Origin: Mucilaginibacter dorajii
Lineage (GTDB): Bacteria; Bacteroidota; Bacteroidia; Sphingobacteriales; Sphingobacteriaceae
NCBI RefSeq assembly: GCF_024808255.1
Contig: NZ_JANTYS010000005.1
Coordinates: 124,001-188,000 of the forward strand
Direction of reading: 5' to 3'
Length of the DNA: 64,000 nucleotides
Shown: positions 26,279-35,799 of the stretch, piece after piece
How the letters are laid out: each line of letters begins with the position of its first letter
Numbering within the stretch: position 1 is the first letter of the stretch
Notes under the pieces: model-generated
Told to the model about the DNA's origin: nothing
The model's database searches: none
Seen by the model: the letters and a program-made list of their open reading frames with translations, nothing else
Translations under genes and position numbers: made by a program

Positions 26279-28878
26279 TATTTATGCAAACAGTTAGCTA
26301 TTAACCCGGTCCACCCGGTTTGGTGCGATGCTCCTGCACCCCTACCAGTATCGCCATCAAAATACTCGTAAAAAAGGATATAATCTTTAAAATGAGGGTC
26401 GGTTTGCATCTTTTGATTGTTGCCAAAAATTGCCCGGTTACCTTTTTCATCCCGCAAAAAAAGTCGTGATACTCTATTATAAAGCTCCCCGGCAACCTCT
26501 CCCAAGTTCATAAAAATACCAGATCCGGTTGGGCATTCTACCTTAAAGTCATCACCATAATAGCGATGAAAACGGTGCAAACTATCAATGATCAGATAAT
26601 TAATGGGCATCCAGATAGGTCCACGCCAATTACTGTTGCCGCCAAACAAGCCACTGTCACTTTCGCCAGGGACGTACCCAATGCCAAATTCTATCCCGTT
26701 AACTGCAATTTTGTAGGGGTGTTCCTGGTGATATTTTGATAATGAACGGATGCCATAATCGCTTAAAAACTCTTTCTCATCCAGCATGTATTTCAGGATC
26801 GACTTCATGCGGTAGCCGCGCAGCAGGCTGATCAGGTGTCGGCCCGTACTGCTCCTTTCATTCCAGCGCGATACCAGTGATGCAAGGTCTGGTCGTTTTT
26901 CGGCAAACCATTTCATGCGTTCTGTAAAGATAGGGCTATCGGCTATATCGCTTTCATCTAATACCTCGGTAGCAAACAAGGGAATTAGCCCCACAATACT
27001 GCGTACTTTCATTTTTACAGAGCCATCGTCAGGGAAGCGGAGCTGATCATAAAAGAAACCATCCTCTTCGTCCCATAAACCCTGGTTGTTTTCACCCAGG
27101 TTTGACATCGCTCCAACTATATAAATAAAGTGTTCAAAAAATTTAGAGGCAATATCCTCATAAGCCTTATCAGTTTCGGCCAGCTCCGTTGCAATTCGCA
27201 GCAGGTTTAGCGAATACATGGCCATCCAACTGGTACCATCGGCCTGTTCCAGATGCTGCCCGGATGGCAATTGCGTATTCCTGTCAAACACACCAATGTT
27301 ATCCATCCCCAAAAAACCACCTTCAAAAATATTGTTGCCCGTTGCATCCTTGCGGTTTACCCACCAGGTAAAATTGAGCATCAACTTGTGAAAAACCCTT
27401 TCCAGGAAATAAGTATCCCCTTTACCCCCATTGGCTATTTTATCGGTTTTGTAAATATTCCAAACAGCCATAGCATGTACAGGAGGGTTTACATCACCAA
27501 AATCCCACTCATAAGCCGGCAATTGCCCATTAGGATGCATATACCAATCGCGGGTAAGTAAAATGAGTTGATTTTTGGCAAAGGCCATATCAACTGTTGC
27601 CAGTGGCAAGCAGTGAAAAGCAAGATCCCAGGCGGCAAACCATGGATATTCCCATTTATCGGGCATGGAAATAATATCCTTGGTATTCAGGTGCTTCCAT
27701 TTACTGTTGCGTGCTGTTTTCCTCTGGGCGGGCGGCTTAGGCTGCGAAGGGTCGCCATGCCGCCATTGGCGGATATCTGAATAATAGAACTGTTTGTTCC
27801 ACAACATACCTGCAAACGCCTGGCGCTGAATCATGCATCGGTCTGCTTCATCTTTATTGCTATAAATGTCGTTATAAAACTGGTTGGCCTCGGTTAACCG
27901 GATATCAAATATGTGATCAAAATCCTCGAAACCATAATTGGCATCGGGTGATAACCTTAGCCGAAGTGTTATACTTTGCTTAGCACCTACGCTTATATCA
28001 TAATTCACCGCAGCTTTGGTACCGGTATTTTTAGGATTTATGGTATCGGCGCTATGAACTATATGGTCGTTAATGCCGTCTTTATGATATTTAAGCCCGC
28101 TATCATAATTGTATAACCTGGTCATATTGGTTTCGTTATCGCAAAACAAAACCTGCGGATTTCCCTCGGCGTGCAGCCAAAGCTGACCAAGATCTTTATG
28201 AAATATACCCGTTACGCCGTTACCATTAGCGGTGATACTGGGTTTATAGGAATCATATCCCCAGCTCCAGGTGTTGCGAAACCATAGTGTAGGCATTACA
28301 TTTAAAGCCGCATCCTGATCGCCACGGTTGTGTATGGTTATCCTGATCAGGATATCATCCTGGGCGTTTTTGGCGTATTCGGTAAATACGTCAAAGTATT
28401 CATCCTTATCAAATATGCCGGTATCCATCAACTCAAATTCGGGATCGTTGCGGGTACGGCGTTTATTTTCAGCTACAAGTGAGGCATATGGAAACTCATT
28501 TTGAGGATACTTGTACAGCGTTTTCATGTACGAATGCGTGGGCGTACTATCAAGGTAGTAGTACAATTCCTTCACATCCTCGCCGTGGTTACCTTCGGGG
28601 TTGTTGAGGCCGAAGTAACGCTCTTTAATAATAGGATCTTTCTTATTCCATAAGGCGAGTGCAAAACAAAGGATCTGCTGGCGATCGCAAATGCCGGCTA
28701 TACCTTCTTCGCCCCAGCGATAGGCTTTGCTGCGCGCCATATCATGAGTGATATAATTCCAGGCATCGCCATTGGCACTGTAATCCTCACGCACGGTTCC
28801 CCATTGGCGGTCGGTGACGTATGGGCCCCATTTTTTCCAGCTTGTATCCTTTAACCTTGATTGTTCTGCATTCATCAA
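26278..28878 (-). CDS. GH63-type glucosidase (MGH1-like)
   Basis: An 866-residue soluble enzyme. The opening WKKWGPYVTDRQWGTVREDY and later YPWFAAWDLAFHCLP, LPAYEWDFGDVNPP, NSNWRGPIWMPINYL and ASHQTGWTG fit the bacterial GH63 group, whose (alpha/alpha)6 catalytic domain follows an N-terminal beta domain. Members include alpha-glucosidases and mannosylglycerate hydrolases, so substrate is uncertain. No signal peptide is seen, so it is probably cytoplasmic and may act on glycogen or trehalose-related sugars. The second Met is an equally good start. It is monocistronic. Confidence 0.82.
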   Translation of the reverse strand: MMNAEQSRLKDTSWKKWGPYVTDRQWGTVREDYSANGDAWNYITHDMARSKAYRWGEEGIAGICDRQQILCFALALWNKKDPIIKERYFGLNNPEGNHGEDVKELYYYLDSTPTHSYMKTLYKYPQNEFPYASLVAENKRRTRNDPEFELMDTGIFDKDEYFDVFTEYAKNAQDDILIRITIHNRGDQDAALNVMPTLWFRNTWSWGYDSYKPSITANGNGVTGIFHKDLGQLWLHAEGNPQVLFCDNETNMTRLYNYDSGLKYHKDGINDHIVHSADTINPKNTGTKAAVNYDISVGAKQSITLRLRLSPDANYGFEDFDHIFDIRLTEANQFYNDIYSNKDEADRCMIQRQAFAGMLWNKQFYYSDIRQWRHGDPSQPKPPAQRKTARNSKWKHLNTKDIISMPDKWEYPWFAAWDLAFHCLPLATVDMAFAKNQLILLTRDWYMHPNGQLPAYEWDFGDVNPPVHAMAVWNIYKTDKIANGGKGDTYFLERVFHKLMLNFTWWVNRKDATGNNIFEGGFLGMDNIGVFDRNTQLPSGQHLEQADGTSWMAMYSLNLLRIATELAETDKAYEDIASKFFEHFIYIVGAMSNLGENNQGLWDEEDGFFYDQLRFPDDGSVKMKVRSIVGLIPLFATEVLDESDIADSPIFTERMKWFAEKRPDLASLVSRWNERSSTGRHLISLLRGYRMKSILKYMLDEKEFLSDYGIRSLSKYHQEHPYKIAVNGIEFGIGYVPGESDSGLFGGNSNWRGPIWMPINYLIIDSLHRFHRYYGDDFKVECPTGSGIFMNLGEVAGELYNRVSRLFLRDEKGNRAIFGNNQKMQTDPHFKDYILFYEYFDGDTGRGAGASHQTGWTGLIANCLHK

Positions 28879-29014
28879 TGCAAAGTAGGTTTAATTAAAG
28901 AAATTATGAGAATTGTGAGATACGTTTTACATCAAGGTGAAGAAAAATCAAGATTAAAGCGAGAAGAATGAAGAATATTGATCATTCATCCAAATTTACG
29001 CGCGGCCACACCAA

Positions 29015-29280
29015 GGCAAACGCATCTAAGGTTAAGGGCGATAGATTGGTTTTTAATATTAGCTAAGGGAATAAGCTTATACCGCCGGAATATATAAACA
29101 TCAAATAATACCTTGTTTTCACTGCCCGATCCTGGTTAAAAGCCCAGGTCTATTCGGTTGTGCGATACGTCAGTTTAGTGTTAACCATGTCAAAACACAA
29201 CAAATTGATTAACAGATAATTAAATGGTAAAATATCTAAAAAGTGTTAAGTTATGTTAACCCAATTAGATGCATTTATCC
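29015..29280. repeat. Dispersed repeat element with inverted ends; contains a 120-bp block shared with 49781-49900
   Basis: The left end GGCAAACGCATCTAA (29015-29029) is mirrored at the right by ATTAGATGCATTTATCC. The block 29161-29280 aligns without gaps over 120 bases to the reverse complement of 49781-49900, with about 93 identities by hand count. No protein is encoded. It lies in the 450-base gap 28879-29328 between the glucosidase and dipeptidase genes; nothing else is recognised there. Confidence 0.65.
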
Positions 29281-29328
29281 GGGGGGCGACACCCAAATAA
29301 TCCTGCCCATAACGCTCAAATATCAAAT

Positions 29329-30399
29329 TTATGCCCAGGCATTTCTCAAAAAACGGAGCCAGTTGCCATGCATCATGTTATTGATATCATCATCGGTATA
29401 GCCGCGCTTTTTTAACAGCGTTGGCACCTTTTGCATGTCAGCAATAGTCTCCAAATCGTAAGGGCATTGCTCCCGGCCGAAAGCGCCATCCAGGTCGGTA
29501 CCCATGCCTACGTGCAACGCGTTACCCGCTACCTGGCAAATATGATCGATATGATCAACCATTACTTCCATATTACAGTTCATACCTTTTGGGGTTGATA
29601 CGCCCCTCACCCATCCGGGTACCATCATCCAGGCATCTAATGCCGCGCCAATCACCGCGCCACGTTCTATCAGGGCTTTGATCATTTCATCGCTGTATTG
29701 GCGGTTATGGTTCACCAACGCGCGACAATTGTTGTGGCTTGCCCACACGTGACCGTTAAAATGATCCAGCGCCTCCCAAAAACTATCATCGCATAAATGG
29801 GTGGCATCCAGGATAATGTTTAACCGTTCCATTTCCTTAAGCAATTCGTGACCTTTCGGCCCCATATAACCAGTGGCATCTGTACCCTGTGCATATCTTC
29901 CAGGGCCATAGTGTGCAGGCCCTACTGCCCGCAAGCCATAAATATAAGCCCTTTCCAGGTGTTGTACCGTCACTATAGAATCTGCCCCTTCCAAACTCAG
30001 GATATACCCGATGGCTTTACCTTCTGTAGGTTCACCATCGTTCCAAAAAGCAAGCTGCTTTTCGAGCGATGCAAGGTCATTTACCTGCACCATTTCGCCG
30101 GCATCTTCCATGGCCTTGTACCAGGCTACCTGCCCCTGGGTTTGCGCCCAGGCCTGCTCTGGTGAATGCCAGCCCGGCAGCGGGTTACCAGGTGCAACGT
30201 AACGGCCTATCTGCGTAGCCACAACCAAACCTATGTTTCCTTTACGCAACTCCGGCAGCGTTATCACCGCTTTGGCACGATCAGGTTTATCGGTAAGGCC
30301 TTCTTCGCGTTGGTTAATTTCGGCAAGCGGACGGGTAAGGTCGCGGTTCCATTCCAGCGCGTTCATGCTCAGGTCTAAATGGGCGTCTACTATAAACAT
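29329..30399 (-). CDS. M19 family membrane (renal-type) dipeptidase
   Basis: A 356-residue amidohydrolase-fold peptidase. The first zinc motif is VDAHLDL at residues 4-10; LSLEGADSI gives the bridging glutamate, and LDATHLCDDSFWEAL and WASHNNCRAL give the later histidines. M19 enzymes cleave dipeptides, including those with a C-terminal D-residue. No signal peptide is seen, so it is cytoplasmic. It is 11 bases after a D-threonine-aldolase-like gene, suggesting joint action on D-amino-acid-containing compounds. It ends the unit RidA - D-TA - M19. Confidence 0.88.
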   Translation of the reverse strand: MFIVDAHLDLSMNALEWNRDLTRPLAEINQREEGLTDKPDRAKAVITLPELRKGNIGLVVATQIGRYVAPGNPLPGWHSPEQAWAQTQGQVAWYKAMEDAGEMVQVNDLASLEKQLAFWNDGEPTEGKAIGYILSLEGADSIVTVQHLERAYIYGLRAVGPAHYGPGRYAQGTDATGYMGPKGHELLKEMERLNIILDATHLCDDSFWEALDHFNGHVWASHNNCRALVNHNRQYSDEMIKALIERGAVIGAALDAWMMVPGWVRGVSTPKGMNCNMEVMVDHIDHICQVAGNALHVGMGTDLDGAFGREQCPYDLETIADMQKVPTLLKKRGYTDDDINNMMHGNWLRFLRNAWA

Positions 30400-30410
30400 G
30401 TTTTTTGATA

Positions 30411-31523
30411 TCAGATGGTGATCTTACGGTCGCGCGCGCTGTTGAGCCACTCGCCTGTAAGTGTATTATTTTCAATAGTATAAATACGCTCATATAAAGC
30501 TACCGTGGGGCATACATGATGCGGGATGCCATAAAGCACATCTCCTATCTGGTATTTGTGACCTTTACCGGCTTCAACTACCAGGTGCTCCTCGCTTTGG
30601 CCGCTTGGCACCAGCTCCGGAGCATTTAAAAAGTAAATGCGTTTACCCAGCTCATTTTCGGCCGATACCGATTTGTGCCCAACATCAAGGCATAGCTTGG
30701 TAGCATCGGGCAACGAAACCACCCTTGTAACCACTAATACCGCCGGTAAAAATGCCTGCTCGGGAATCCCCATTTCATACCCCCTATCCCAGTAAACAAA
30801 AGTGCCGGGGCTGCACTCTACAAACTTTCTTTGGGCATGAACGATAAATGTAGGCGATCCGCCTGCAATAATGATGGGTTCGGGATAACCTTTACCAAAT
30901 AAATCCTGCTGTAATTTTAAAACACCTTTAAAGCCCGCGTTGCAACGTTCCGTTCTTTTATCCAGATCGATATCATGGATATGGCCATCGTAGGCATGCA
31001 GCCCTACCGGATTTACCCCCGGTAATACAGCGCAGTCCATATACAATTGCAGGGCCTCAAAACCAGGCGCTATACCCGTACGGTTCATGCCTACATTCAA
31101 ATCCAGATACACATCAATCACCAAACAATGTCCTTTTGCCGCGTCAGAGATCTCTTTAGCAGCAACATCGTTATCAACCAGGCAGGAGAATTTAGTATGA
31201 GGATAAGCATGGATCAATTTAATAAACCTATACAGCTTTGGCCCCAAAGGCTGGTAAGCTAACAGTACATCCGGCGCTTTGCAAATGCCCAATAGTTCGG
31301 CCTCGGCAATGGTAGCGCATTTGAATTTTTTAATACCTGCATCAAGCAGCAGTTGTGTTACTTCCCGGTTTTTATAGGTTTTTACATGCGGCCGTAAACG
31401 TGCAATATCATCAATCATGGTTTTAAGCAGATTGATATTGGCCTGCACCCTATCCGGATAAACCACCAAAGCGGGGCTATCAAGCTTGTCTATATTATCA
31501 ATGGTGAACCAGTTTGGTGTCAT
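30411..31523 (-). CDS. D-TA family PLP-dependent enzyme (D-threonine aldolase-like)
   Basis: A 370-residue protein with the alanine-racemase-type N-terminal barrel. The PLP lysine is Lys48 in RPHVKTYKN, and SPALVVYPDRVQANI and MNRTGIAPG are family blocks. The C-terminal DSD1-like domain holds H and C residues near HHVCPTVALYE that bind a metal in D-threonine aldolase and D-serine dehydratase. It cleaves or dehydrates D-hydroxy amino acids; exact specificity is open. It lies between ridA-like and M19 genes. Confidence 0.88.
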   Translation of the reverse strand: MTPNWFTIDNIDKLDSPALVVYPDRVQANINLLKTMIDDIARLRPHVKTYKNREVTQLLLDAGIKKFKCATIAEAELLGICKAPDVLLAYQPLGPKLYRFIKLIHAYPHTKFSCLVDNDVAAKEISDAAKGHCLVIDVYLDLNVGMNRTGIAPGFEALQLYMDCAVLPGVNPVGLHAYDGHIHDIDLDKRTERCNAGFKGVLKLQQDLFGKGYPEPIIIAGGSPTFIVHAQRKFVECSPGTFVYWDRGYEMGIPEQAFLPAVLVVTRVVSLPDATKLCLDVGHKSVSAENELGKRIYFLNAPELVPSGQSEEHLVVEAGKGHKYQIGDVLYGIPHHVCPTVALYERIYTIENNTLTGEWLNSARDRKITI

Positions 31524-31612
31524 ATTTTGTCTGAACCGGGATTTATCGGATTAAACGATTCTCAGGATTTTTCTCTGTCTTGACTCTTGACTCTTAATTC
31601 TTGATTCTTCCC

Positions 31613-32077
31613 TCAAACCAATTCAAACAAAGCCTCAATCTCCACAGGAATATTATCGGGCAGCGATCCCATACCAACAGCGCTGCGTACGCCTATCCCG
31701 TTTTCTTCGCCCCAAACTTTTGCAAATAGCTCGCTGGCGCCATTTATGATAAACGGATGTCTTTCAAAATCCGGGGTGCAGTTAACCATGCCCAATACTT
31801 TAATAACGCGTTTAACTTTATCAAGGCTGCCAATATTGGCTTTAATAGTAGCCAGCATAGCCAAACCTACCTGGCGGGCAGCAAGCTTACCATCTTCCAT
31901 ATTAATATCGGCACCAATACGACCGATGATCAGCGTACCATCATCCTGCACCGTTCCGTGGCCCGATAAATAAAGGTATTTACCATCAACTAAACAGGGT
32001 TTATAAACGCCAAGCGGCTTTGGTGCAGGCGGCAGGTTTAAACCTAAGGCCGCAAAGTTTTCTTCGGGAGTGTTCAT
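31613..32077 (-). CDS. RidA family protein
   Basis: A 154-residue YjgF/YER057c/UK114-type protein of the longer subgroup. KPLGVYKPCLVDGKYLYLSG opens the trimer fold, and VGLAMLATIKANIG and RSAVGMGSLPDNIPVEIE follow. RidA proteins hydrolyse reactive enamine/imine products released by PLP enzymes. That fits its place 89 bases before the D-TA-type PLP enzyme and the dipeptidase. It is the first gene of the unit, downstream of the terminator of the next operon. Confidence 0.88.
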   Translation of the reverse strand: MNTPEENFAALGLNLPPAPKPLGVYKPCLVDGKYLYLSGHGTVQDDGTLIIGRIGADINMEDGKLAARQVGLAMLATIKANIGSLDKVKRVIKVLGMVNCTPDFERHPFIINGASELFAKVWGEENGIGVRSAVGMGSLPDNIPVEIEALFELV

Positions 32078-32121
32078 AGCGTAAAACTATCTTTTTTTAA
32101 TAAAATAGTATCATAAAAAAC

Positions 32122-32152
32122 AAAAAAGCCGGGGGTCTCAAGCCCGGCTTCT
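32122..32152 (-). terminator. Intrinsic terminator of the haloperoxidase-like operon
   Basis: AAGCCGGG and CCCGGCTT form the stem, with a T-run on the minus strand. It lies directly after the stop of the last barrel gene at 32174. Confidence 0.82.
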
Positions 32153-32173
32153 CCTTAAACATTAACCAACTTT

Positions 32174-33280
32174 CTATTTAAATCTGTACGTAATTCCGAT
32201 GTTGATGGCGTAATCAGCAAAAGCAGCGTCGCCCTGGGTATAAGTTCCGGTTTGCTGTGTCGTAAGTTTATCAGGAACGCTTTGTGTACGGTCGCGTTTT
32301 AAGGCAACAGGCACAAAGGCATAAACAGATAACGATTTTAAACGGTAAGTAACACCCGGCTCGGCCGAGATGATGTAGCCCGGCCTCCTGAAACCGTTGC
32401 TGCCCCCCACCAGGTCATGAACCGGTAAACACTCATAACGTACGCCTGCCGAAAAATCAAATTTGCTGATCCCATAGCTTGCACCTCCCCTGATCATTAC
32501 CTGGTCTGGTACGCTCATGATATCGCTTCCATTAGCCACTGCTTTGGTGCTTGGCACCCCCCCGCGGGCTGTAGATACACCGTTTTGCTCCCTTGGGCTA
32601 ATGAGGTAGTAAAAGCTGCCGTAAAGGCCAAATTTATGGGTGAAATTGTAATAGGTATTCAATTCGGTAGTGATGCCAGTACCGCCATCGCCCAACTGAA
32701 TTGACTGATCAACCGGACCAAGTGTACGGGCATCGTTGGCAGCGGTATGATAAAAATAATCCTGGTAATTGTAGTTACCGGTTGCAAGTTTTAAACCTAA
32801 GCCAACCTGGATGTTTCCTTTGCGTGCTTTGGCCGGATTTAGCAACCATGCATAAGCAGTTAACCTGATATCGCCTAAACCAAAGGAATGCGTGCTCAGG
32901 CGTTCTTTGTTGCCATGCTCATATAACGATGAACGGCTGTTATCAATAACCGGTACATTAACCGCAAACGACCAACGATTATTAAAAATGCGGGTAAGGG
33001 TTAAATCCTGGGTATAAGAATGATTAATTACGTTGGTACCTAAGGCAATACGTTGTTTTTGCTCCTGTGTACCTACAAAGTGTTTGTATGAACGAAAGTA
33101 GCGATTGTTGCTATTAAATAGCCAGCTGCCTGCATCGGCATTGGCACTATCAGGATGCTCATCCATAGTGCATAAACCACCTGTGCTCCTGATGGCTACG
33201 CAGCCCTGGGCGTTTGCTTTGGTGTATAAAAATACAATAGCGATTGTGATACCGGTAATGAGTTTTAAGATTGATTTCAT
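32174..33280 (-). CDS. Predicted outer-membrane beta-barrel protein (porin/transporter-like)
   Basis: A 368-residue exported protein. The signal peptide ends near residue 24 (VFLYTKANAQ), followed by CVAIRSTGGLC. The rest shows alternating polar/hydrophobic strands (TLTRIFNNRWSFAVNVPV, GLGDIRLTAYAWLL, IQVGLGLKLATGNYNY) and ends in an aromatic residue (INIGITYRFK), typical of barrels. It resembles the MetA/phenol-degradation-type barrel group. It is the last gene of a four-gene unit with a PAP2/haloperoxidase-type lipoprotein, a DoxX-like protein and a second barrel. Function is unknown. Confidence 0.72.
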   Translation of the reverse strand: MKSILKLITGITIAIVFLYTKANAQGCVAIRSTGGLCTMDEHPDSANADAGSWLFNSNNRYFRSYKHFVGTQEQKQRIALGTNVINHSYTQDLTLTRIFNNRWSFAVNVPVIDNSRSSLYEHGNKERLSTHSFGLGDIRLTAYAWLLNPAKARKGNIQVGLGLKLATGNYNYQDYFYHTAANDARTLGPVDQSIQLGDGGTGITTELNTYYNFTHKFGLYGSFYYLISPREQNGVSTARGGVPSTKAVANGSDIMSVPDQVMIRGGASYGISKFDFSAGVRYECLPVHDLVGGSNGFRRPGYIISAEPGVTYRLKSLSVYAFVPVALKRDRTQSVPDKLTTQQTGTYTQGDAAFADYAINIGITYRFK

Positions 33281-33324
33281 ATTAGATTTTTAAGTATTTA
33301 TAAATGGTTTGCTAAAAGCATAGC

Positions 33325-33350
33325 TAAGCCGGGCATAAAATCCCGACTTA
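33325..33350 (-). terminator. Hairpin between DoxX-like and barrel genes
   Basis: TAAGCCGGG and CCCGACTTA pair with one G-T wobble. The T-run is weak, so it may attenuate rather than end transcription in the middle of the unit. Confidence 0.4.
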
Positions 33351-33381
33351 GACCCTTTTTACAGGGGTTTTATGTACATGA

Positions 33382-34194
33382 TTAAACTTTGATAGGAACC
33401 TGTTTTTTAAAGGTTAATGATAAGAAACCTGAAGGCACTTTTTTAACCGCGAACCATAAAGACAGCAGTACGCCATAACTGCCACCGCGTTCTACCCATT
33501 CAAAAATTTCATATTTGGGATAAAACAGTTCACTGGTTATTTTCCAGGCGATAAATAACAGCAATATATTTGCAAAGGGACGGATGAGTACAGAAAAAGC
33601 AGCCAGGATTTCGAGTATACCAACAATGTGCGCCGTTTTAGCCGGGTCATTAAAACCTAAAGAATGATACTGGCCTATGAGGCCTTTCTTTTCAAGAAGA
33701 TTTAACCACCCATGGCCAACTAACAGCAAGAACGCGAATACCCTTAAAAAACTAATTACTGTTTTTAAAGTCTCGGCATCTAAACTTACGTTATCATCCA
33801 TACGGTTAAACCATTGCTTAAAGGGTATTTTAAAACCGCCCTGCAATAATAAAAGCACAAACGGTGCCCCAAAATTACCGGCCCGCTCAATAAGCTCGGC
33901 AAATGGCTCGCCTGATAATGGCCGCATAGTAGCGGTAGCTATTCCCCATATTACCAGCCAACCTGCTACAACCCTTGTTGGATAAACCAATAATGATAAG
34001 CCAAACAGGATATCAATGGTACCAACATAAGGCATCAAGGTATAAGCCGTATCATGCCCGATACCAAAAACCGCGAAGTAATTGCACCAGATCTGTTTAG
34101 TGATGATGCCAAAAGCACCATGACCAATAAAGCACATTGCTGCTGCAAAGCGAAGTGTGAAATAAATCTTTTGATCGATAGTTAAGCGCGACAT
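33382..34194 (-). CDS. DoxX-like membrane protein with internal duplication
   Basis: A 270-residue protein with about eight hydrophobic segments. The two halves align: GHGAFGIITKQ, FGLSLLVYPTRVVAGWLV and AELIERAGNFGAPFVLLLL in the first; GHGWLNLLEKKG, AAFSVLIRPFANILLLFI and FEWVERGGSYGVLLSLWF in the second. Each half looks like a four-helix DoxX-type unit, so this is a tandem duplication in one chain. I chose the ATG at 34194 (MSRLTIDQK); upstream residues run into the preceding gene. It lies 25 bases after the haloperoxidase-like gene. DoxX-type proteins often serve redox partners, but none is proven here. Confidence 0.68.
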   Translation of the reverse strand: MSRLTIDQKIYFTLRFAAAMCFIGHGAFGIITKQIWCNYFAVFGIGHDTAYTLMPYVGTIDILFGLSLLVYPTRVVAGWLVIWGIATATMRPLSGEPFAELIERAGNFGAPFVLLLLQGGFKIPFKQWFNRMDDNVSLDAETLKTVISFLRVFAFLLLVGHGWLNLLEKKGLIGQYHSLGFNDPAKTAHIVGILEILAAFSVLIRPFANILLLFIAWKITSELFYPKYEIFEWVERGGSYGVLLSLWFAVKKVPSGFLSLTFKKQVPIKV

Positions 34195-34219
34195 TTTTGT
34201 AACTCTTTTTCTGTTGTAA

Positions 34220-35773
34220 TTAATTCCCCGCTCCGTCTGCCTTGCCCCTGTTAACAGCGTATTGACCAACTTTTGCACCGGTTACCAAACCAACTTCACA
34301 ATCACTGCGGAAGTGAATAGCGCCGTATAACCTCGACATTGCAGCTGCTTGTGCCAAATCGGTAAACTTAGTTCCTCTATCGGGCAACAAATAGGTTAAC
34401 ACGGTTGCAGCGGCAGCGCTGAAGTTAGAGTGTCCTGATGTATAGGCCGGAAAGTTCGGCACGCCTGTTAAAGTTTTGATAATCGGGTCTGCTTGAGACG
34501 GGCGTTGGTTAAAGTAAAAATATTTGGTATCCCAGCAAACAATAGCGGCGTCCATTTCGGCCATGTTCAATAACGCAAAATTACGTGCCCAGCGCACTTC
34601 GCTATAGTTTTGTTTTACAAATTCATCTGCAGCAATAGCATTCCAATGACCTGTTGGCGTATAAGTACCAATACCATCAGCCCAAAAAGCAACCTGTTCT
34701 TCATGATCACGACTGTGATTTTTGCTCATCGCGGTAACTTCCTGTGCTTCCCTGATAAAATCTGCTGAGTTGTAGGCATATGGAGGCGCCGGGCGCAACG
34801 CAACAACAGTTAATGTATCAAACAAAAACGGTAATACTTTAGAAAATAACGGCAACATTGGCGGCCTTTTTGGAGTTTCAAGACTTTGCCAGTAGTTATT
34901 TTTGTCGTAAGCTGTGGTTTGTAATTTAGCCCAAACTGTTGGGTCGCCAATAGCTTTACCGGCACGATCTGCACGGGCACGGGCTGCAAATACGGTAGCA
35001 ACCTGCTTGCCCAATGATTCGCCCGCGGTAACCTCACCACGGGTATTGGCACCGGCCATAATACGGTATAGTTTTTCTTCCTGTGCTTTTTCGTTGATAT
35101 AAGCAATCTCGGTAGGGAACAATAATTTCATAATCTCGGCGGTAGCACCTGCAACAACCGCATCTTCGCTGGGGTATGACGGTAAAGCAGAAACCGGGAT
35201 CAAAGCCTGTACTGTAGGATCATTTTTATAAGGTGCTGTACGATTGTACGTGTTTTTAAAATGCCAGGCCGCTATTAAAGCATCGTACTGCATCGCGCTT
35301 ACATAAGCATAAGCCCTTGCAGCGTAAGGCGGGTTTGAAAACGGAAACTCGGGATAGTTGAACGGATTAGCCGAGTTTGGCGCAGGGTAAGTACCATCGG
35401 GGTTTTGGTAGGGTGCCACGTTATGTTTTGCAACCAGTTCCCTCAGAATCTCGTTCCAGCGTAAAACAGCGCCCGCGCTCCAATATTTGATACTGGCTTT
35501 CTGATCGGCAGTTAAACTACGCTGCATCGCTTTTATCTCGTTGATATCGGCCAGGTATGCTGGCGATGTAACCGCGTCAGGTGCAGAAACAGTAAGTGTG
35601 CTGAAATCTTTTACCAACACAGGTTTCCAGGTATCAGCAGTTAAATCGAGATTGGTTGGCGCTAAAGCGGGGTATAAACTGGTGCGGTCTGTTATCTCCT
35701 TTTTACAGGATGAGCTTAAAACAGCTACTCCTAAAAACAAAGATGGAATTATATAAAGTAATGGTCTTTTCAT
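34220..35773 (-). CDS. Vanadium-dependent haloperoxidase / PAP2-type lipoprotein
   Basis: A 517-residue exported protein. The lipobox VLSSSC suggests a lipid anchor. The C-terminal half has the complete vanadate/phosphate site: KYFYFNQRP (Lys near 414, K-x6-RP), TSGHSNFS (His near 446) and SRLYGAIH (Arg and His near 480-485). These motifs are shared by vanadium haloperoxidases and PAP2 acid phosphatases; the long helical N-terminal half favours the haloperoxidase-like group. Halide oxidation is not proven and phosphatase activity is possible. It sits between a barrel gene (26 bases upstream) and the DoxX-like gene. Confidence 0.82.
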   Translation of the reverse strand: MKRPLLYIIPSLFLGVAVLSSSCKKEITDRTSLYPALAPTNLDLTADTWKPVLVKDFSTLTVSAPDAVTSPAYLADINEIKAMQRSLTADQKASIKYWSAGAVLRWNEILRELVAKHNVAPYQNPDGTYPAPNSANPFNYPEFPFSNPPYAARAYAYVSAMQYDALIAAWHFKNTYNRTAPYKNDPTVQALIPVSALPSYPSEDAVVAGATAEIMKLLFPTEIAYINEKAQEEKLYRIMAGANTRGEVTAGESLGKQVATVFAARARADRAGKAIGDPTVWAKLQTTAYDKNNYWQSLETPKRPPMLPLFSKVLPFLFDTLTVVALRPAPPYAYNSADFIREAQEVTAMSKNHSRDHEEQVAFWADGIGTYTPTGHWNAIAADEFVKQNYSEVRWARNFALLNMAEMDAAIVCWDTKYFYFNQRPSQADPIIKTLTGVPNFPAYTSGHSNFSAAAATVLTYLLPDRGTKFTDLAQAAAMSRLYGAIHFRSDCEVGLVTGAKVGQYAVNRGKADGAGN

Positions 35774-35799
35774 CAGATTCTTATTAACGTTGTTTACAA

